Of a stretch of DNA of 64,000 nt, positions 11,988 through 25,450 are shown one piece after another. Position numbers and translations under genes: made by a program. Origin of the DNA: Gigaspora margarita (Eukaryota; Glomeromycota; Glomeromycetes; Diversisporales; Gigasporaceae); NCBI GenBank assembly GCA_009809945.1, contig WTPW01000149.1:449191-513190 (forward strand), read 5' to 3'. The notes beneath the pieces were generated by a model, which saw nothing but the letters and a program-made list of their open reading frames with translations, was not told the DNA's origin and did not search any database. Numbering within the stretch: the stretch's first letter is position 1; each line of letters opens with the position of its first letter.

Positions 11988-13321
11988 ACGTTGTGAAGGT
12001 GTTGGCAATCAGCTAATCCAATAAAATACAACTAACAACACCAATATCTAACTAAACCAATCTCTAATACTCCAGCAAAACTCTTGATCCTCGAATTGGC
12101 AGGCAGAAAAAAGGTGTGGAAGATTTGGTCCGGGTCTCGAGGTTCTTTTAGGGTCTTGCTGCGGCTTAGTTAAGCGAAGATAAGTATCTCCTATATTTCT
12201 CTTTATGGTCTTCGGTTAGTCCTGAATTCCCTCTAAATATATAGTTCTTCTCTATTTGTAGGTCGAAGGCTTAAAGGGGGCGAATACAATTGTTAATATG
12301 ATCAGCAATTGGCAGGCCGATATGGAATTGAGGCAGGTAATTAACAAAACAATGTTGGAGAATTGATTGTTGTATAAATCGGGCAATCAAAGGGGCTTAT
12401 CAATAAGGGTTTCTGTATAAAAGGTAATCAATTCGATCTTTCTTGGGGTATATCTCGAACTAGATTTTAAAAATACAGGTTACGAGTTACTATTTATCGA
12501 TACGATTTTTTAACTAGAATAACAAATATTCTTCAGGTATAGGGTAAGTTCAGTAAGCGGGTTTGGATACAACAAAAGGGGTAAAAGACAAGGTAAAACT
12601 TATTAACACTTCTACTCTTATTTCGAAGGTTAAACTCAAATCTGAACTCTTTGTGAGTTACTCGTTTTTCGAACCCAAGTGAATTAATCTTTATTGAGGC
12701 AAAACGGGAGGGTATATATACTTTTTACCCTCTTAATAAATACATTGATTTTTAGACTACTTTAACTAACTCTATCGATTTCGCTCAACTTACGACAACT
12801 CGTTATGACTCACTATGACTTTAGTTCTTTTGAACAGAAGTCAGAAGGGTTCTTCAAGCCTCGAGGCATAAACCGCGTAAGAGTTTTTCTCTTTAACGCT
12901 ATAATCCACTGTGTGCCAGTACCATATTACTAGCGGAACCAAAGCTAGGCTAAGTACACTGTTTACAAAAAAAAGGAATAAACAAATATTGGCAGCTAAA
13001 TGCCAAGGGCATACTAGTTTGGTCTAGATGGGCGAAGCTACACATGGAATTTCTATTGTTTACAAAGGGGGTAATAAACAAACAAGAGCAGCGAAATACC
13101 AAGGGCAGGACTGGTTTGTGGCCGTGGTATGCGCAGTACCATGTGCTTAGCCCGGAAATTACTGTGGTATGCTCTCGCACTATTTGAGGCTATGTCGAAT
13201 TCTAACAAGCACTATGCCATAGTAAGGGAGAAATCATACGATCGTACGATATCTCAATCGGAAAAATCCTAAAGTATTACAAAAAAAATAAAAAAACTTG
13301 AGGCGTAGCCCGTCACAACGT
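11988..13321. mobile_element. Probable solo LTR (1.33 kb)
   Basis: A GC-richer block, 11992-13317, begins TGTGAAGG and ends CCGTCACA, i.e. imperfect inverted TG...CA termini. ACGT lies immediately outside both ends (11988-11991 and 13318-13321), consistent with a short integrase-type target duplication. No gag or pol reading frame and no second copy of the block occur in the window, so a solo LTR is the best reading. The duplication is only 4 bp, so chance cannot be excluded. Confidence 0.45.
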
Positions 13322-16176
13322 CCGAAATGTGTAAAACTCTTTAAATTCATTGATGTTAGGGTTAGCTTTTTTATTAAAGTTAAATGTTAGCAAGATATAT
13401 AGTAAAATCGTCCAAGGGAAACTTTTAATTGAAGCGCGGAAGGTGATTTCTTATGCAAATTTTTGAGAAATAACCGATTTTTTGGCAAGACGAGCGCTTG
13501 TTTTGAATTTTTCTGATCGTGTAGCGTTACACCTGATCTTAAAATCTGATTGGTAGTCTGCTACTAACCTGGCACACAATTCAGACGCGCAATATTAAGT
13601 TAACCGGTTATAAAATTTGCACAAAATGTGCTTTGTGTTTCATAAATTACGGTTTAACAAAAATCTCAATTTTTGGTTTGGGAGACCTCGGACCCTATTT
13701 TCAAGGTAACACCATATTATCAGCACTATATTTGATGTCGTGCATCCAGTAATGTATGCGAAAAAAAAATTGGAATATCATATAGATAACACATCACTAA
13801 GTCTGATACAATACAGTAATATCCGTATTATCTTTGAAAAATAGTTAGAATTAAAGACAATTCAAAATGCACATATTTTGCCCTGTGCATCTATAAAATA
13901 TATGACATAATTAAAATCTTAACATTAGCAGCAAAACTAGAATTTATATTCGAAATAGGTATTTTATGAACTATAAAACAATAAATAAAAATAATTTATT
14001 ACATAATAAATAAAGCGCCATAAGCGCACCTTATATATTAAGGTAAAAAAAAAAAACAAAAAAAAAATAATAATAATAATTTATGAAAATTAAAACAATT
14101 ATTACATATTCAAAAAATACTTGAATATTATAAGCTTTATTTTTAAAATAAAGCAAGCATTTGTGAACTTTAGTACTAAAATTTTTCACACACTATTTCG
14201 ACATTTCTTTTGCATTAAAGGTTTTCGACTGATTCGAATAAAAAGAGTTATGACGACAAATATCACAAGTTTTAAATTAATAACTTAATAAATTATTTTA
14301 GAAATAAAAGTTTTTACATTTTTTCACTTTAAAAAGTTCGCGACAATAATTATTATTATGATTTAATCATTCTTATAAGTAAACCACTCGATTTACAAAA
14401 TTTTTGAGGTTTTTTGAGATAGCATTTAAAGCCAGATATAATATGAATTGTCCTATTTTGGAGGTAAAACTCGAATTATTGTGGTTAATAATTTGTATAT
14501 CTAATGCCTGTGTTATATGACATGATCTGTTGATTAAATGCGTGGTTAATTGTTTCTTAAACTGTTTTCTAGGAGCATTTACTTGAAATTTTAAAACTTT
14601 TAAAATAAAATTAATTTATTTATAAAGTTATTTTTTTTATATTTTGTTATAAAATGCCTATAGTATTTTGCACTATTATACTTTTTTCAATTTTATAAGT
14701 TTTTTATAAATCAAATTTTTCATGTTAGAGTTAGAATTTAGAGTTGGATTTAGGACTGGGAAAGGTTTTTGAGACACAGAGAATTGTTTACTAAGGGTAA
14801 CATATAATAATTCATTAGCTAGTTATTTGATAAGAATGGACTCACACTTCTTTGAATATCGAAATTTCCAATGACATGTTATCTGCGATCGTTTGAATCT
14901 ATGACAGCGTCATTTCTTCATTTATCCAATTATTAATTGATTCATTTCAGTTTTATTTGAACATAACTTATTTGTTATATTAGCATAAATTTAAAATAGC
15001 TAAAAATTTATTATAGCATTTGGAAATACTTAAATATTGAATTTATACACGCATATTAAATCAAACATAATTATAGGCATTTGAAAATATTTAAATATTA
15101 AATCAATACACACATATTTAATCAAATATATTCAATTTTATGCAATGTTCAATGAATTAATTATTTTTGCATTGCTCGTTTAAGACACCCACATCTTGAA
15201 CATACTGAATGGTTCTTTCGAAAAGAAGCATAATTTGGAGCTACAGTTCATTTTCTGGAATGACAAAAATCCAGAAGAGGTTCTGACTTGAACCAATAAT
15301 ACGATTAATACGATCATGGTTTATGTAACTACTTTTGAAAAATTTATGCAATCTCAATTAATAAAAATATTCAATTTGAATAAATTTTTTTACTTACAAA
15401 AAAAAAAACGGACGTTCCGGAATATTCTGAGTTGGGATTCTTAAATATTATGTGTTATGTGTTCTTGAATGCCAAGAGTTAGGTGTCTTGAATATTACGC
15501 TATTAAATGTTATGTATTGGACGTGCAATATTTTATTTGACCCATACTAATATACATATAAATTATACTGTAAATTTAAAATTACAAAATAATTATAATC
15601 TTGATTTTGCTTACCTGAACATGATTTAAAAAGCTTTCAGAGAATACTGGGCGCAACCAGTTGTTTTGGAATATAACAGTACCTTACTCATAGCTAATAT
15701 TTAAAAAACTTTGTTAACTTTTTAGATATTTTCTTAGTCATAATGCACAGTTTCTTGGTAGGCAGCATAAATCATGTTTAATTATATGAAGTTCCCTTAC
15801 CATTCATATATATACCGTTCATTAATAGCAGTATAATCGCAGAAATGCGATTTCACATTGAACCTAGCCGTCGCACAAAAAATGCGAGCCTGTATTAAAT
15901 TAATTTAGGCCGATGATATTCAAATTTCTTAATTTTGGCGTAAATTAGTTTTTAATTTTTTATTTTTTATTAACTACAAAAAAATGATATTTCTGTATTT
16001 AATTGGCTCAGGAACAGTTTTTACTTAATGAATATCTGTAGTTTCAACAATTAGTAGAATTTGCGTAATTATGGCCTGGGATAAATGCGAATTCGCAATT
16101 GTAATTTCTTCATATCAGTGTCATCTAGTAGCTGGCCGATACGAAATTATCATTGATCACGGGTATATGAATCGTT
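13322..16176. other. AT-rich DNA, nothing recognised
   Basis: There is no open frame of interest, no clear inverted terminal repeat and no tandem array over this stretch apart from short A runs at 14,046-14,070 and TAA repeats. Confidence 0.5.
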
Positions 16177-16462
16177 GTTATGATCAGTGCATAAAATCTG
16201 ATCCCAAAAGTATGTGAATCCTGTGCACATTGTACACATAATTTATGTGAACAAATTTAAAAACTTGTGCACTATATGACTTTGATAAATTAAATTTATA
16301 TAGATAAATTTAAATATATATTCAATGAATTATGTGCACAACTTCTGTATTTTACCAACAATTTTGGTGCACTATTTAGACCAAATCATGTGAATTACGT
16401 GCACATTCCCTGCCAAAAACATGTGAAACATGTGCACATAGATTTTATACACTGGTTATGAT
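16177..16462. mobile_element. 270-bp hAT-like MITE
   Basis: The element proper is 16185-16454. Inverted ends read CAGTGCATAAAATCT and the complement of CAGTGTATAAAATCT. An 8-bp direct repeat GTTATGAT flanks it at 16177-16184 and 16455-16462. CAGTG ends and an 8-bp target duplication are characteristic of the hAT superfamily. The interior repeats GTGCAC words on both strands. The DNA from 16,463 to 17,580 holds nothing recognisable. Confidence 0.8.
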
Positions 16463-18796
16463 TGATTTTTTGATTTATTGAGTTATCGTATGACTTTTAG
16501 ACTTTTTGGTGACGCAATGACGTATTTTTTTTAATTAATAATTGTTAATAGTATTTAATGAGAACAGATTTTTTTCCAGACAAAGTAGTTTCGATTTTTT
16601 ATACTAACCCGACTTTATCTGATTTTTTTCTACCCAACCAGTATATACAAACTTGAGTTGCTTTAAGGATCTAGTTTGATGACCTGTCCCGGCGCAATCA
16701 TTGTTTTACTTGTTTATAACATCTTTGTTTAGTATGTTAATCAGTTGAGGTAAAGTTTTTTTTCCAGAAGAATTATCTGGTTTTTTTCATCACACCCTAT
16801 ACATTATACTGTAGCGCTTAGAAGATATTCAGGTATAATCATTGTTTAGTTTGTTTTAGTTAATTTATACCTGTTTGATGACGGTCATAATTTTGGTGAA
16901 GTGGCCTGTCGGGACGACTGTTACGGAAAATTTATTATTACTATAGTATACGTAGTATCTGTTCTAAGTTTTTAGCATAGTAATTGGTGGGGTCAAGGGT
17001 TTTTCCAGATAGAATTTTTTCCGTACGTTAGGCAGTAACATTTAGTTGATGATTCTATATACTTTCGATCGATGCACTCGATTTTTGTGTACTGTAATCA
17101 TGTGTGGCACGAAAGCGGAAGGGACAGAATACCCATTATTATATTTCATAGTTTTTAGCAACATGAGAGTAATATATTCATAAAAGGCAAAGATTACCTT
17201 ACACATCCGTGCTCACGAATAACAATATCTAATAATACATGCATCCTTTCCAATGAATGAACAAAATGCGTAACGGACGATAATTTTATAAGAGTATTTT
17301 AGTCACAACTGTTAATTTATAAATTTAAAAGAAATTTTACTTTTTTTTTTTTTACTGTATTTATATCTTACTCAACTTGATGCATAAAATAAACAATAAC
17401 ATAACGGATGTTTAAAATGTTTACGCAAGTTTTTCTTCAAAAAATGAAATCGTTTACGATTCTTTATAGATAAACAATTTATAATTCTATTTATGATAAT
17501 ACTGTAATTAACATGAAGTGCATATGTTTATATATATATTTTATAAAAAAAAATTATAGTTTTTGCAGTATATATTACGTGAACTTTCGTTTTTTTCATT
17601 AGATTTGAATTAGAATATTAATCTTTATTTTTTTCTTGGCGAGTTGTAAACCAAACCGCAAATTAGTTTTTCAAAATAATTTGAGGTAACTCAAATTTTT
17701 TGAGGTCCAAAGCTATACGATAATTTATTTATCTAGTAGGTATGACGTAAAACGCTAATGGAAAGAATTTTATATCGATATTACTTGAAGATTTTATATT
17801 ATCAGTTATCAGTTATGGTAAATTAACGATAATAAAACATTGTCACATGATTTAATAAAAATATGCGAAAATAACGTGAAATTTTTTCCATAAGTGATTA
17901 AATAGTATTTGCCAGATAATTTAATCATATTTTTAACTTCAATATTTATACAGTTCAGATTGTTTAAAAATTTTTTTTAACACCCTTCTGGTGAGGAACG
18001 TCATGAGACGTATTAACTTTTATTAACTTTTAAATATTATAATATATTGGAGGTGCTATTACTAATCTTTTAACTATTTATAATTAGGTATTTGCATAGG
18101 GATTTTTTGGTTTTATCACTAATCTACTGCTGAGAATTTTGATTTCTTTATGCATTCTGTTTTTGATTACATATGGAAAAATAGGGTCCGGAATAGGGTT
18201 ACCTCCCCATCTGGTCTGTGTGTAACAGTACAGATCAGATTGTTTAAAGTTAAAATGTAAATTCATATTCTTTCAAAATCTTTTAAATATATAACTTGTT
18301 TATGAGAAGTTTGAACTTTTTATTTAAAAAGGCGGATTTTTACGAGAAGTGTCAGAAAATAATTTATCTAAAATTTTATGCAGAAATATAGTAATGATTA
18401 TAATAATAATAATAATAATAAAAACTGGTAATGAAAAAAGGAACTTGTAGCTAAATGAGCTTTGCAGATTTTTATGAGAAGTGTCAGAAAATAATTTATC
18501 AAATGGAACAATGTTTCAAGATTTAAAAACAACTGGTATTATTTGTTTCATTAAAAAAATGTAGGTACAATTTATATTGCATTATTAGAAAAAAAAAATA
18601 AAATAAAATAAAATAAAATAACAGAGTATTATATCTCTTCTTCACTTATTGACTAGAAATAATCAAAATTTTTAACTTTGAAAACCAGTTTCTGAAACTT
18701 TAACCAAATTAAATATTATATTATGCGGTTCCAAAAACTCCTAACTGAAAATATTTATTGAATCATTTATAAAATTAGCAATTTTATTTTTTATTA

Positions 18797-18986
18797 TACA
18801 GTCAACTCACTTAATACCGAATCTTTCTATAACGAACTCTGGATGTACTGAACTAAAAATTTTGAATTTTATAATAGTTCAGTATAAAAAGAGTTATAGT
18901 TTCTTAAGAAACATAGTAAGCTTTATATAGCGAACTTTTAACAGCCAAAACTACGTAATTGTTCGTTATAGATAGAGTTAACTGTA
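18797..18986. mobile_element. 186-bp pogo/Tc1-like MITE (unit 1 copy)
   Basis: The element is 18799-18984 with TA on both sides. Inverted ends read CAGTCAACTCACTTAATACC and the complement of CAGTTAACTCTATCTATAAC, resembling pogo-type termini (CAGT...TATAACGAAC). Orthologous copies sit at 33331-34029 and 44883-45068, so it inserted before the unit was duplicated. Confidence 0.75.
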
Positions 18987-19494
18987 CATAAATTAATTGA
19001 GACACATTCGGTCAAAATTCCTTGCTTATTTTATTTTATTTTAAAAAGTACGTTTTATAAACGATTCAAAAGTGCTAATAATAATAAACCCAATACGGAA
19101 ATAACGAAAAACATATGTTATAAATAACGACTATATAATGATAACGACTATATAATGATAAAGAAGAATCCAACCCTAACCGAAACTATCTTGTTGAATC
19201 ATTTACAATATTAGTATTCTATTTTTTTTACTACAATAATTTAACTGGGACATAATTAAAAATTTTTTAAATGGTGTGTATTATATAAACGATACAAATA
19301 CTAATAATAATCAACTTTAAAAAAATAACAAACAACATGGATATTAAATAATGACTACCGTATATAACAGATAACAGATAACGATAAAAGTGAAAGGAAA
19401 TCATAATCAGGTCAACCAATCCTTTGATCCACTATGCAGCGCTGCGCGATTACTTTATATACAAGACTGTTTATTTAATTATGTATATCCTTCT

Positions 19495-19530
19495 CCCACA
19501 CACACACACTCTCTCTTTCTCTCCTCTCCA
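19495..19530. repeat. (CA)n(CT)n microsatellite
   Basis: A short CACACACA/CTCTCT tract sits just beyond the 3' end of gene copy 1 and is also present, at different lengths, beside copies 3 and 5. Confidence 0.7.
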
Positions 19531-19547
19531 ATTGTGTAAAAAATGTT

Positions 19548-21722
19548 TTATTCAACTATGTTAAAAATTGTTTCCGGCGTTTTATCCATTTCTGCCAAAA
19601 GTTTCTTATGAGCTTTTAATGCCTCTACATCATTTGGGCAAATTTCTAATTACTTGGCAAAATCCGCCAGTGCTTCTTTATATTTTCCCATCATATGATA
19701 AGTTTCCACTCGATGTACTAAAGCAAACTCATTATTGGGCAAAATTTCTAATGAATTGGTTAAATCATTAAGTGCATCCTCATATCTGCCCTTCATATGA
19801 TAAGTTCTTCCTCGCTTTATTAATATCCCTGAACAATTAAGTTCAAATTCTAAAAATTTGTTTAATTTATTTAAACCCGCATGTGCTTCTTTATGCCTGC
19901 TCATGGAACGATAAGTTAATCCTTGAATTCCTAATACAAATACTTTTAATTTAATATCAATTTTTAACGCACTAGTTAGGTCTGCAAGTGCTTCTTCATA
20001 TTTCCCCATAATACGATAAATTTCTCCTCGAAATATCAAAAAAAATGAATTCTGATTAATTTCATATAATTTAGTAACAGCTGCAAGTGCTTCATTATAC
20101 TGGCCCATAAAATACTAAGCGAATGATCGATCAGATAATGTTTTTTCATCATTTTTGTCACATTTTAATAGTTCATTTAATTTATTTAAATCTAAACGCA
20201 CTTCATTATGTCTACCTATTGAGCGATAAATTAATTCTCTAATTGCTAACGAAGTCATATTATTTGGTTTAACTTCTAATGCCTTAGTTAGATCAGCCAG
20301 TGCTTCTTTATATTTCCCCATTATACGATAAATTTCTCCTCGAAATATCAAACTATCATTATTATTTGGTTCAATTTCTAAGAGTTCAATATAATCTGCA
20401 AGTGCCTCTTTATATCGACCTATTAAAAAATAAATGAATCCTCGTGTTATAAGCATGGGCGGAACAACTTTCCATTTTTTATTTAATTCATCAAAATCTA
20501 AAAGTGCATCCTCATATTTGCCCGTCATAAAATATGTTTCTCCTCGAATTTCTAATATAGGTATAATATCTATTATAGATACATTATTTTGTCCAATTTC
20601 TAACGCTTTATTTAAATCTTTAAGTGCTTCATTATATCTTTTCATTTTAAAATGATATTTTGCTCGTTTTCTTAATTCATAATATTATTCAGTTCAATTT
20701 CATTTTCATTATTATCAGTAATAAAAATTAATGATTGATCAGACTGTGAAGGTAGTGAAGTTGATAAAGTATTACGAAAAGGTAAAATTTGAGAAGTGAT
20801 AGTTTGATCTGGCATCATAAATTTCATTTCAATATCTTCCCACAAAATTGGGTTAATAATTTTTTGATAAGGTCGAACTTTTTTAAATATATCTTGACCA
20901 GAAATTTGAAAATAACGAATTAAAGGAAGACAATTTTGAAGAGTATTCTTCATAATTAAGAAATCTGCATCAGACCATTGTCTTATAAATAAGTATTCTG
21001 TGCAATTCCCCATCTAATGACATGATCCCAAATTAATCCTTCGTCCATTTGTAAATTATCAAGTTTTAAGATATTGACTAGAGTATTTTCTGAAAGTGTG
21101 TTAAATTCATTAGATTCAAAAACTATATTTGGATATTTTGCAATGAGATTAGTGCAAAAGTTTTGTAAAGCATCAAGATTATTATTTTTAAAGCTAGCTT
21201 GGTAAACACGAGAAAAGTTTAAGCATAACCAAGATGCATTATTTTTGATTAAAAGTGATTGAATATGCTTAACTAATTCTTCAAGACCAAATTCATTAGA
21301 TGCGATTAAAAGATCAAAGATAACAGAATCGTCAACCTTCTCTAATGAAATCGTACCATCGTAAATATACCTGCATGTTAAATTTAATTTAATAAAACTT
21401 TTCAATTAGGTAATCAACTTTAATTGTTTGCAATTATTATTTTTTTATTACTATATTACTTACTTAATTATGATGCAAACACTTTAATAGAAATATCTAT
21501 ATCTTTAATTGTTTTCACGCCATTTTCAGAAATGATAGCATTTAATTTATCTTTAAAGTATAAGCATCGAGAATTCAGAATAACAGAATGTGCTTTAAAA
21601 ATTTGGTTGTTCGGTGCTTGACCAACTTCAATAACGACATTATATTCGTCACCATTTATGAGAAGTTCACTTAAATTGTTTGAAAGTTTTTCAAAAATTT
21701 GGTATTCATTTAGCAACAACAT
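19548..21722 (-). pseudogene. BTB-BACK-TPR gene, copy 1 (A-type), broken
   Basis: Exon 1 (21464-21722) encodes the BTB core (DEYNVVIEVGQAP, KAHSVILNSRCLYFKDKL). A GT-AG intron of 93 bp (21371-21463, donor GTAAGTAATA) follows. Exon 2 gives the end of BTB (YIYDGTISLEKV), a BACK domain, a linker (WEDIEMKFMMPDQT) and about ten TPR units (e.g. MGKYEEALADLTSALKI). Lesions: a one-base loss in the A-run after the normal start (the ATG at 21722 restores a frame with a different N-terminus), a one-base loss near the end of exon 1, a deletion at about 21,000 that gives a stop after IAQNTYL, a two-base loss at about 20,685, a TAT-to-TAG stop at 20,112-20,114 and a TCA-to-TAA stop at 19,647-19,649. By family the intact protein would be a Cullin-3 adaptor-like protein with a TPR partner-binding region. 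Confidence 0.85.
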
Positions 21723-21917
21723 TTTTTTTTAATTTTCATTACGTTACTTTTATATGCTATTCGTAACACAACACCCAAATACATGTACAATGAGAATTGT
21801 TGATCATAAACGTATTCATATCAATTCTGTCTAGAAAAGCATTCGCATTACATGGCATACTTTGTGTTTATTGGGGCTATGCCGGCAAATAATTTAAGTT
21901 AGAGGTGATTTTTATTA

Positions 21918-22038
21918 AGGTTATCAGAAGATGTTTTAGAGAAGCGAGTAACTGACCGAGTTGACCAGAAAGGCAAAGATATCCCACGAAAAAGCAATCG
22001 TAATTGCACTGGGAGTCAGCGTAGGATTATTATATAGC
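21918..22038 (+). other. Conserved exon-like strip in the A-gene 5' flank
   Basis: About 40 codons read open on the plus strand here (LSEDVLEKRVTD...GKDIPRKSNRN). They are also open in the unit 2 counterpart (about 36,940-37,070) with mostly conservative changes. The unit 3 and 4 counterparts (about 48,030-48,150 and 53,520-53,640) carry CGA-to-TGA stops. No start codon, no family match. It could be a relic exon or simply conserved flank. Confidence 0.3.
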
Positions 22039-22449
22039 CGGTGGGACTACCGGAACAAACCGGCTGTGCGTGAAATTCAAATGATGGATTATGTGTCTTC
22101 ATCTCGGATAGGTTGCATGAATTTTCTGTTAAAGTACTTGTACATACCCCCATTCCCATTGTCCCTTATTTGCCTTTGATCTTCCTTGCGCCATTTTCTG
22201 ATTTTTACATGCTTTTAGCCTTACCGGTAAAGGCGTTAAGGATAACTATCCCGGAATCGTCAACCAAATACTAATAAAATTTTTTTGCAGTCACATATGA
22301 TCGACAGAAATTATCCAATTATGAATTACGTTTTGGTATAGGCAGGTCACTCAGGTCAACCAATAGGTCAAAAATAAATTACAAAATAATTAAAATTAAA
22401 ATTAAACTTAACAGAAAGAATGTGTATTGTAATAGAAGAAAAGAAAAAA

Positions 22450-23342
22450 AAGTAATATATAAATGTGTATATATATATAAAATGCAATAAAGTCAATGAA
22501 CCGAATTTTTTATCATTTGAATAAATGACAACAATTCAACCACATAAAATTCCGTTGACAGGTAGCGTGAGGGTGACCATCGGTTTACCCGGTTTTAGCT
22601 ACCCAATGGGAGCACTAATAATTGTTGAAATTCAAGTGCTTTAAAAAATTGCCGACAGCCCAAAATTTTGTCCTTGAAACCACCACTAAACTCATAGAAA
22701 GACTTTCGTCTAATTGACCTGGTGTAAAACAATTGCAGTCTAAAGTACTTGAAAAGTAACATTTCACTAACAAATAATCACTGTGAAAGTCATTTTGAAA
22801 GAACATCTATATTCAATATGCAAAATTCATGACAAATAATCAGTGACCCTAAGAAATTCACTTAGAAGTGAAGATTGAATTATTTATAAATTTCAATTCT
22901 TTGTAAATATGATATGATTGGTCAATACTGAAAACCGCTTATCTAAAGTTGACACCAATTTAATATAAAATAACCTAATTCAATTGAATATCGAATTAAT
23001 CAACTTCGATCGCTAACCAGAAATACTGTAATTTTGAATAATTTATAAAAAATTCGTAATTTTATTTTCGATTATATATACACATAATTTAACTTATACA
23101 CTCGATTTAAATGTAAGTATTTCTGAACACACGTTCAAAACATATGTTTTATTAACTGATAAAAATGGTATTAAATGACAATTCTAATAAATCAAATATA
23201 GCAATAACAAAAAATTATTGTTGAGTCTTAAATAACAACCATATAAAAAGGAAAGGAAAGTAAAATTAAATTATAAAGTCAATCATATCAAAGCTCCTTT
23301 TCCCTTAAATGTACAAAGCAACTCATTTAATACAAACATGTT
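22450..23342. repeat. B-gene 3' flank, repeated four to five times
   Basis: This AT-rich block (markers AATAAAGTCAATGAACCGAA, GACTTTCGTCTAATTGACCT, GAGTCTTAAATAACAACCAT) recurs at 37,515-39,157 (with an insertion), 48,620-49,460, 52,350-53,076 (partly) and 54,740-55,502. Open frames of 60-106 codons within it fall in different frames in different copies, so I do not call them genes. Confidence 0.7.
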
Positions 23343-25450
23343 TTACATTTTATTCATTTCAGCTAAAAGTTTCTTATGAGCTTTTAATGCCTCTACATCA
23401 TTTGGGCAAATTTCTAATGACTTGGCGAAATCCGCCAGTGCTTCTTTAGATTTTCCCATCATATTATAAATTTCTCCTCGATGAACTAAAGCAAACACGT
23501 TATTGGGCAAAATTTTTAATGAATTGGTTAAATCTTTAAGTGCTTCTTCATATCTGCCCATCATGTGATAAGTTCTTCCTCGCTTTATTAATACCTGTGA
23601 ATAATTTATCTCAAATTCTAAAAATTATTTAATTTATTTAAATCTGCATGTGCTTCATTATGCCTGCCCACGGAATAATAAGTTAATCCTCGAATTCACA
23701 ATACAAATTAATATCAATTTTTAACGCACTAGTTAATTCTGCAAGTGCTTCATATTTTCCCATTATACGATAAATTTCTACTCGAAATATCAAAAAAATG
23801 AATTCTGATTAATTTCATATAATTTAGTAACAGCTGCAAGTGCTTCATTATACTGGCCCATTAAATAATAAGCGAATGATCGATCAAGTAATATAACAGC
23901 ATTATTTTGGTCACATTGTAATAATTCATTTGATTTATTTAAATCTGAAAGCGCTTCATTATGTTTACCCATTGAGCGATAAGTTAATTTTCTAATTGCT
24001 AACGAAGCCATATGATTTGGTTTAACTTCTACTGCCTTAGTTAGATCAGCTAGTGCTTCTTCATATTTTCCCATTATACGATAATTTCTCTTCGAATCTG
24101 CAAATTATCATTATCATTTGATTCAATTTCTAATAATTTATTAAAAATTTGCAAATGCCTCTTTATATCGACCAATTAAAAAATAAATGAATCCTTGTAC
24201 ACCAAGCATTTTTGGTGTAATTTTTAAACCTTTAATTAATTTATTTAATTTATTTAAATCCGAAAGTACATCCGCATATTTGCCCATTATGAAATATTTT
24301 TCTCCTCGAATTTCTAATATGGGTATAATATCTATCGAAGATACATTATCTTGTCCAATTTTTAACGCTTTATTTAAATCTTCAGGTGCTTCATTATATC
24401 TATTCATTTTAAAATGATATTTTGCTCGTTTTCTTAATTCCTATATATTATTTAATTCATTATTACCAGTAATTGAAATTAATGATTGATCAGACCGTGA
24501 AGGCAGTGAAGTTGATAAAGGATTACGAGGAGGTAAAATTTGAGAGGTGAAGGTTTGATTTGGCATCATAAATTTCATTTCAATATCTTCCCATATAATT
24601 GGATCAAGAATTTTTTGATAAGGACGAACTTTTTTGAATATATCTTGGCCAGAAATTTGGAAATAACGAATTAAAGGAAGACAATTTTGAAGAGTATTCT
24701 TCATAATTAAGAAATCTGCATCAGACCATTGTCTTATAAATAAGTATTCTGTGCAATTCCCTATCTAATGACATGATCCCAAATTAATCCTTCGTCCATT
24801 TGTAAATTATCAAGCTTTAAGATAATGACTAGGTTATTTTCTGAAAGTGTGTTAAATTCATCAGAATCAAAAACCATGTTTGGATATTTTGCAATGATAT
24901 TAGTGCAAAATTGTTGTAAAGCATCAAAATTATTATCTTTAAAGCTAGCTTGGTAAACACGAGAAAAATTTAAACGTAACCAAGAAGCATTATTTTCGAT
25001 TAAAAGTGATTAAATATGCTTAACTAATTCTTCAAGACCAAACTCATTAGAACTGATTAAAGGATCAAAGATAACAGAATCGTCAACCTTCTCTAATGAC
25101 ATAGTACCATCATAAATATACCTGCACATTAAATTTGATTTAAAAAAACTTTACAATTAGGTAATCAATTTTAATTGTTTGCATTATTATTTTTATTACT
25201 TACTTAATTATGATGTCAAACACTTTAACAGAAATATCTATATTTTTAATTTTCTTCATGCCATTTTTGGAAACGATAGCATTTAATTTATCTTTAAAGT
25301 ATAAGCATTGAGAATTTAGAATGACAGAATGTGCTTTAAAAACTTGGTCGTTCGGTGCTTGACCAACTTAAATAATGACATTATATCGTCGCCATTTATG
25401 AAAAGCTCACTTAAATTGTTTGAAAGTTTATCAAAAAATTTGGTATTCAT
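23343..25450 (-). pseudogene. BTB-BACK-TPR gene, copy 2 (B-type), broken
   Basis: The start is at 25450 (MNTKFFDKL). Exon 1 is 25204-25450 and the intron 25122-25203 (82 bp, the shorter B-type form). Exon 2 carries BACK, the linker (B-type DPIIWEDIEMKFMM) and TPR units (e.g. MGKYEEALADLTKAVEVKPN). Lesions include GAA-to-TAA in the BTB core (IIEVGQ), a one-base deletion at ATATTCGTC, CAA-to-TAA at 25010-25012, a deletion with stop at about 24,735 identical to that in copy 1, TGG-to-TAG at 24761-24763, TAT-to-TAG before the TPRs, and several later frameshifts. The C-terminus ends NKM. Confidence 0.85.

Noticed and set aside
20434..20655. Plus-strand open frames antisense to the TPR region (also 24,187; 35,446; 46,609; 50,304)
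   Set aside because: They mirror the minus-strand TPR coding sequence, which has clear domain content.
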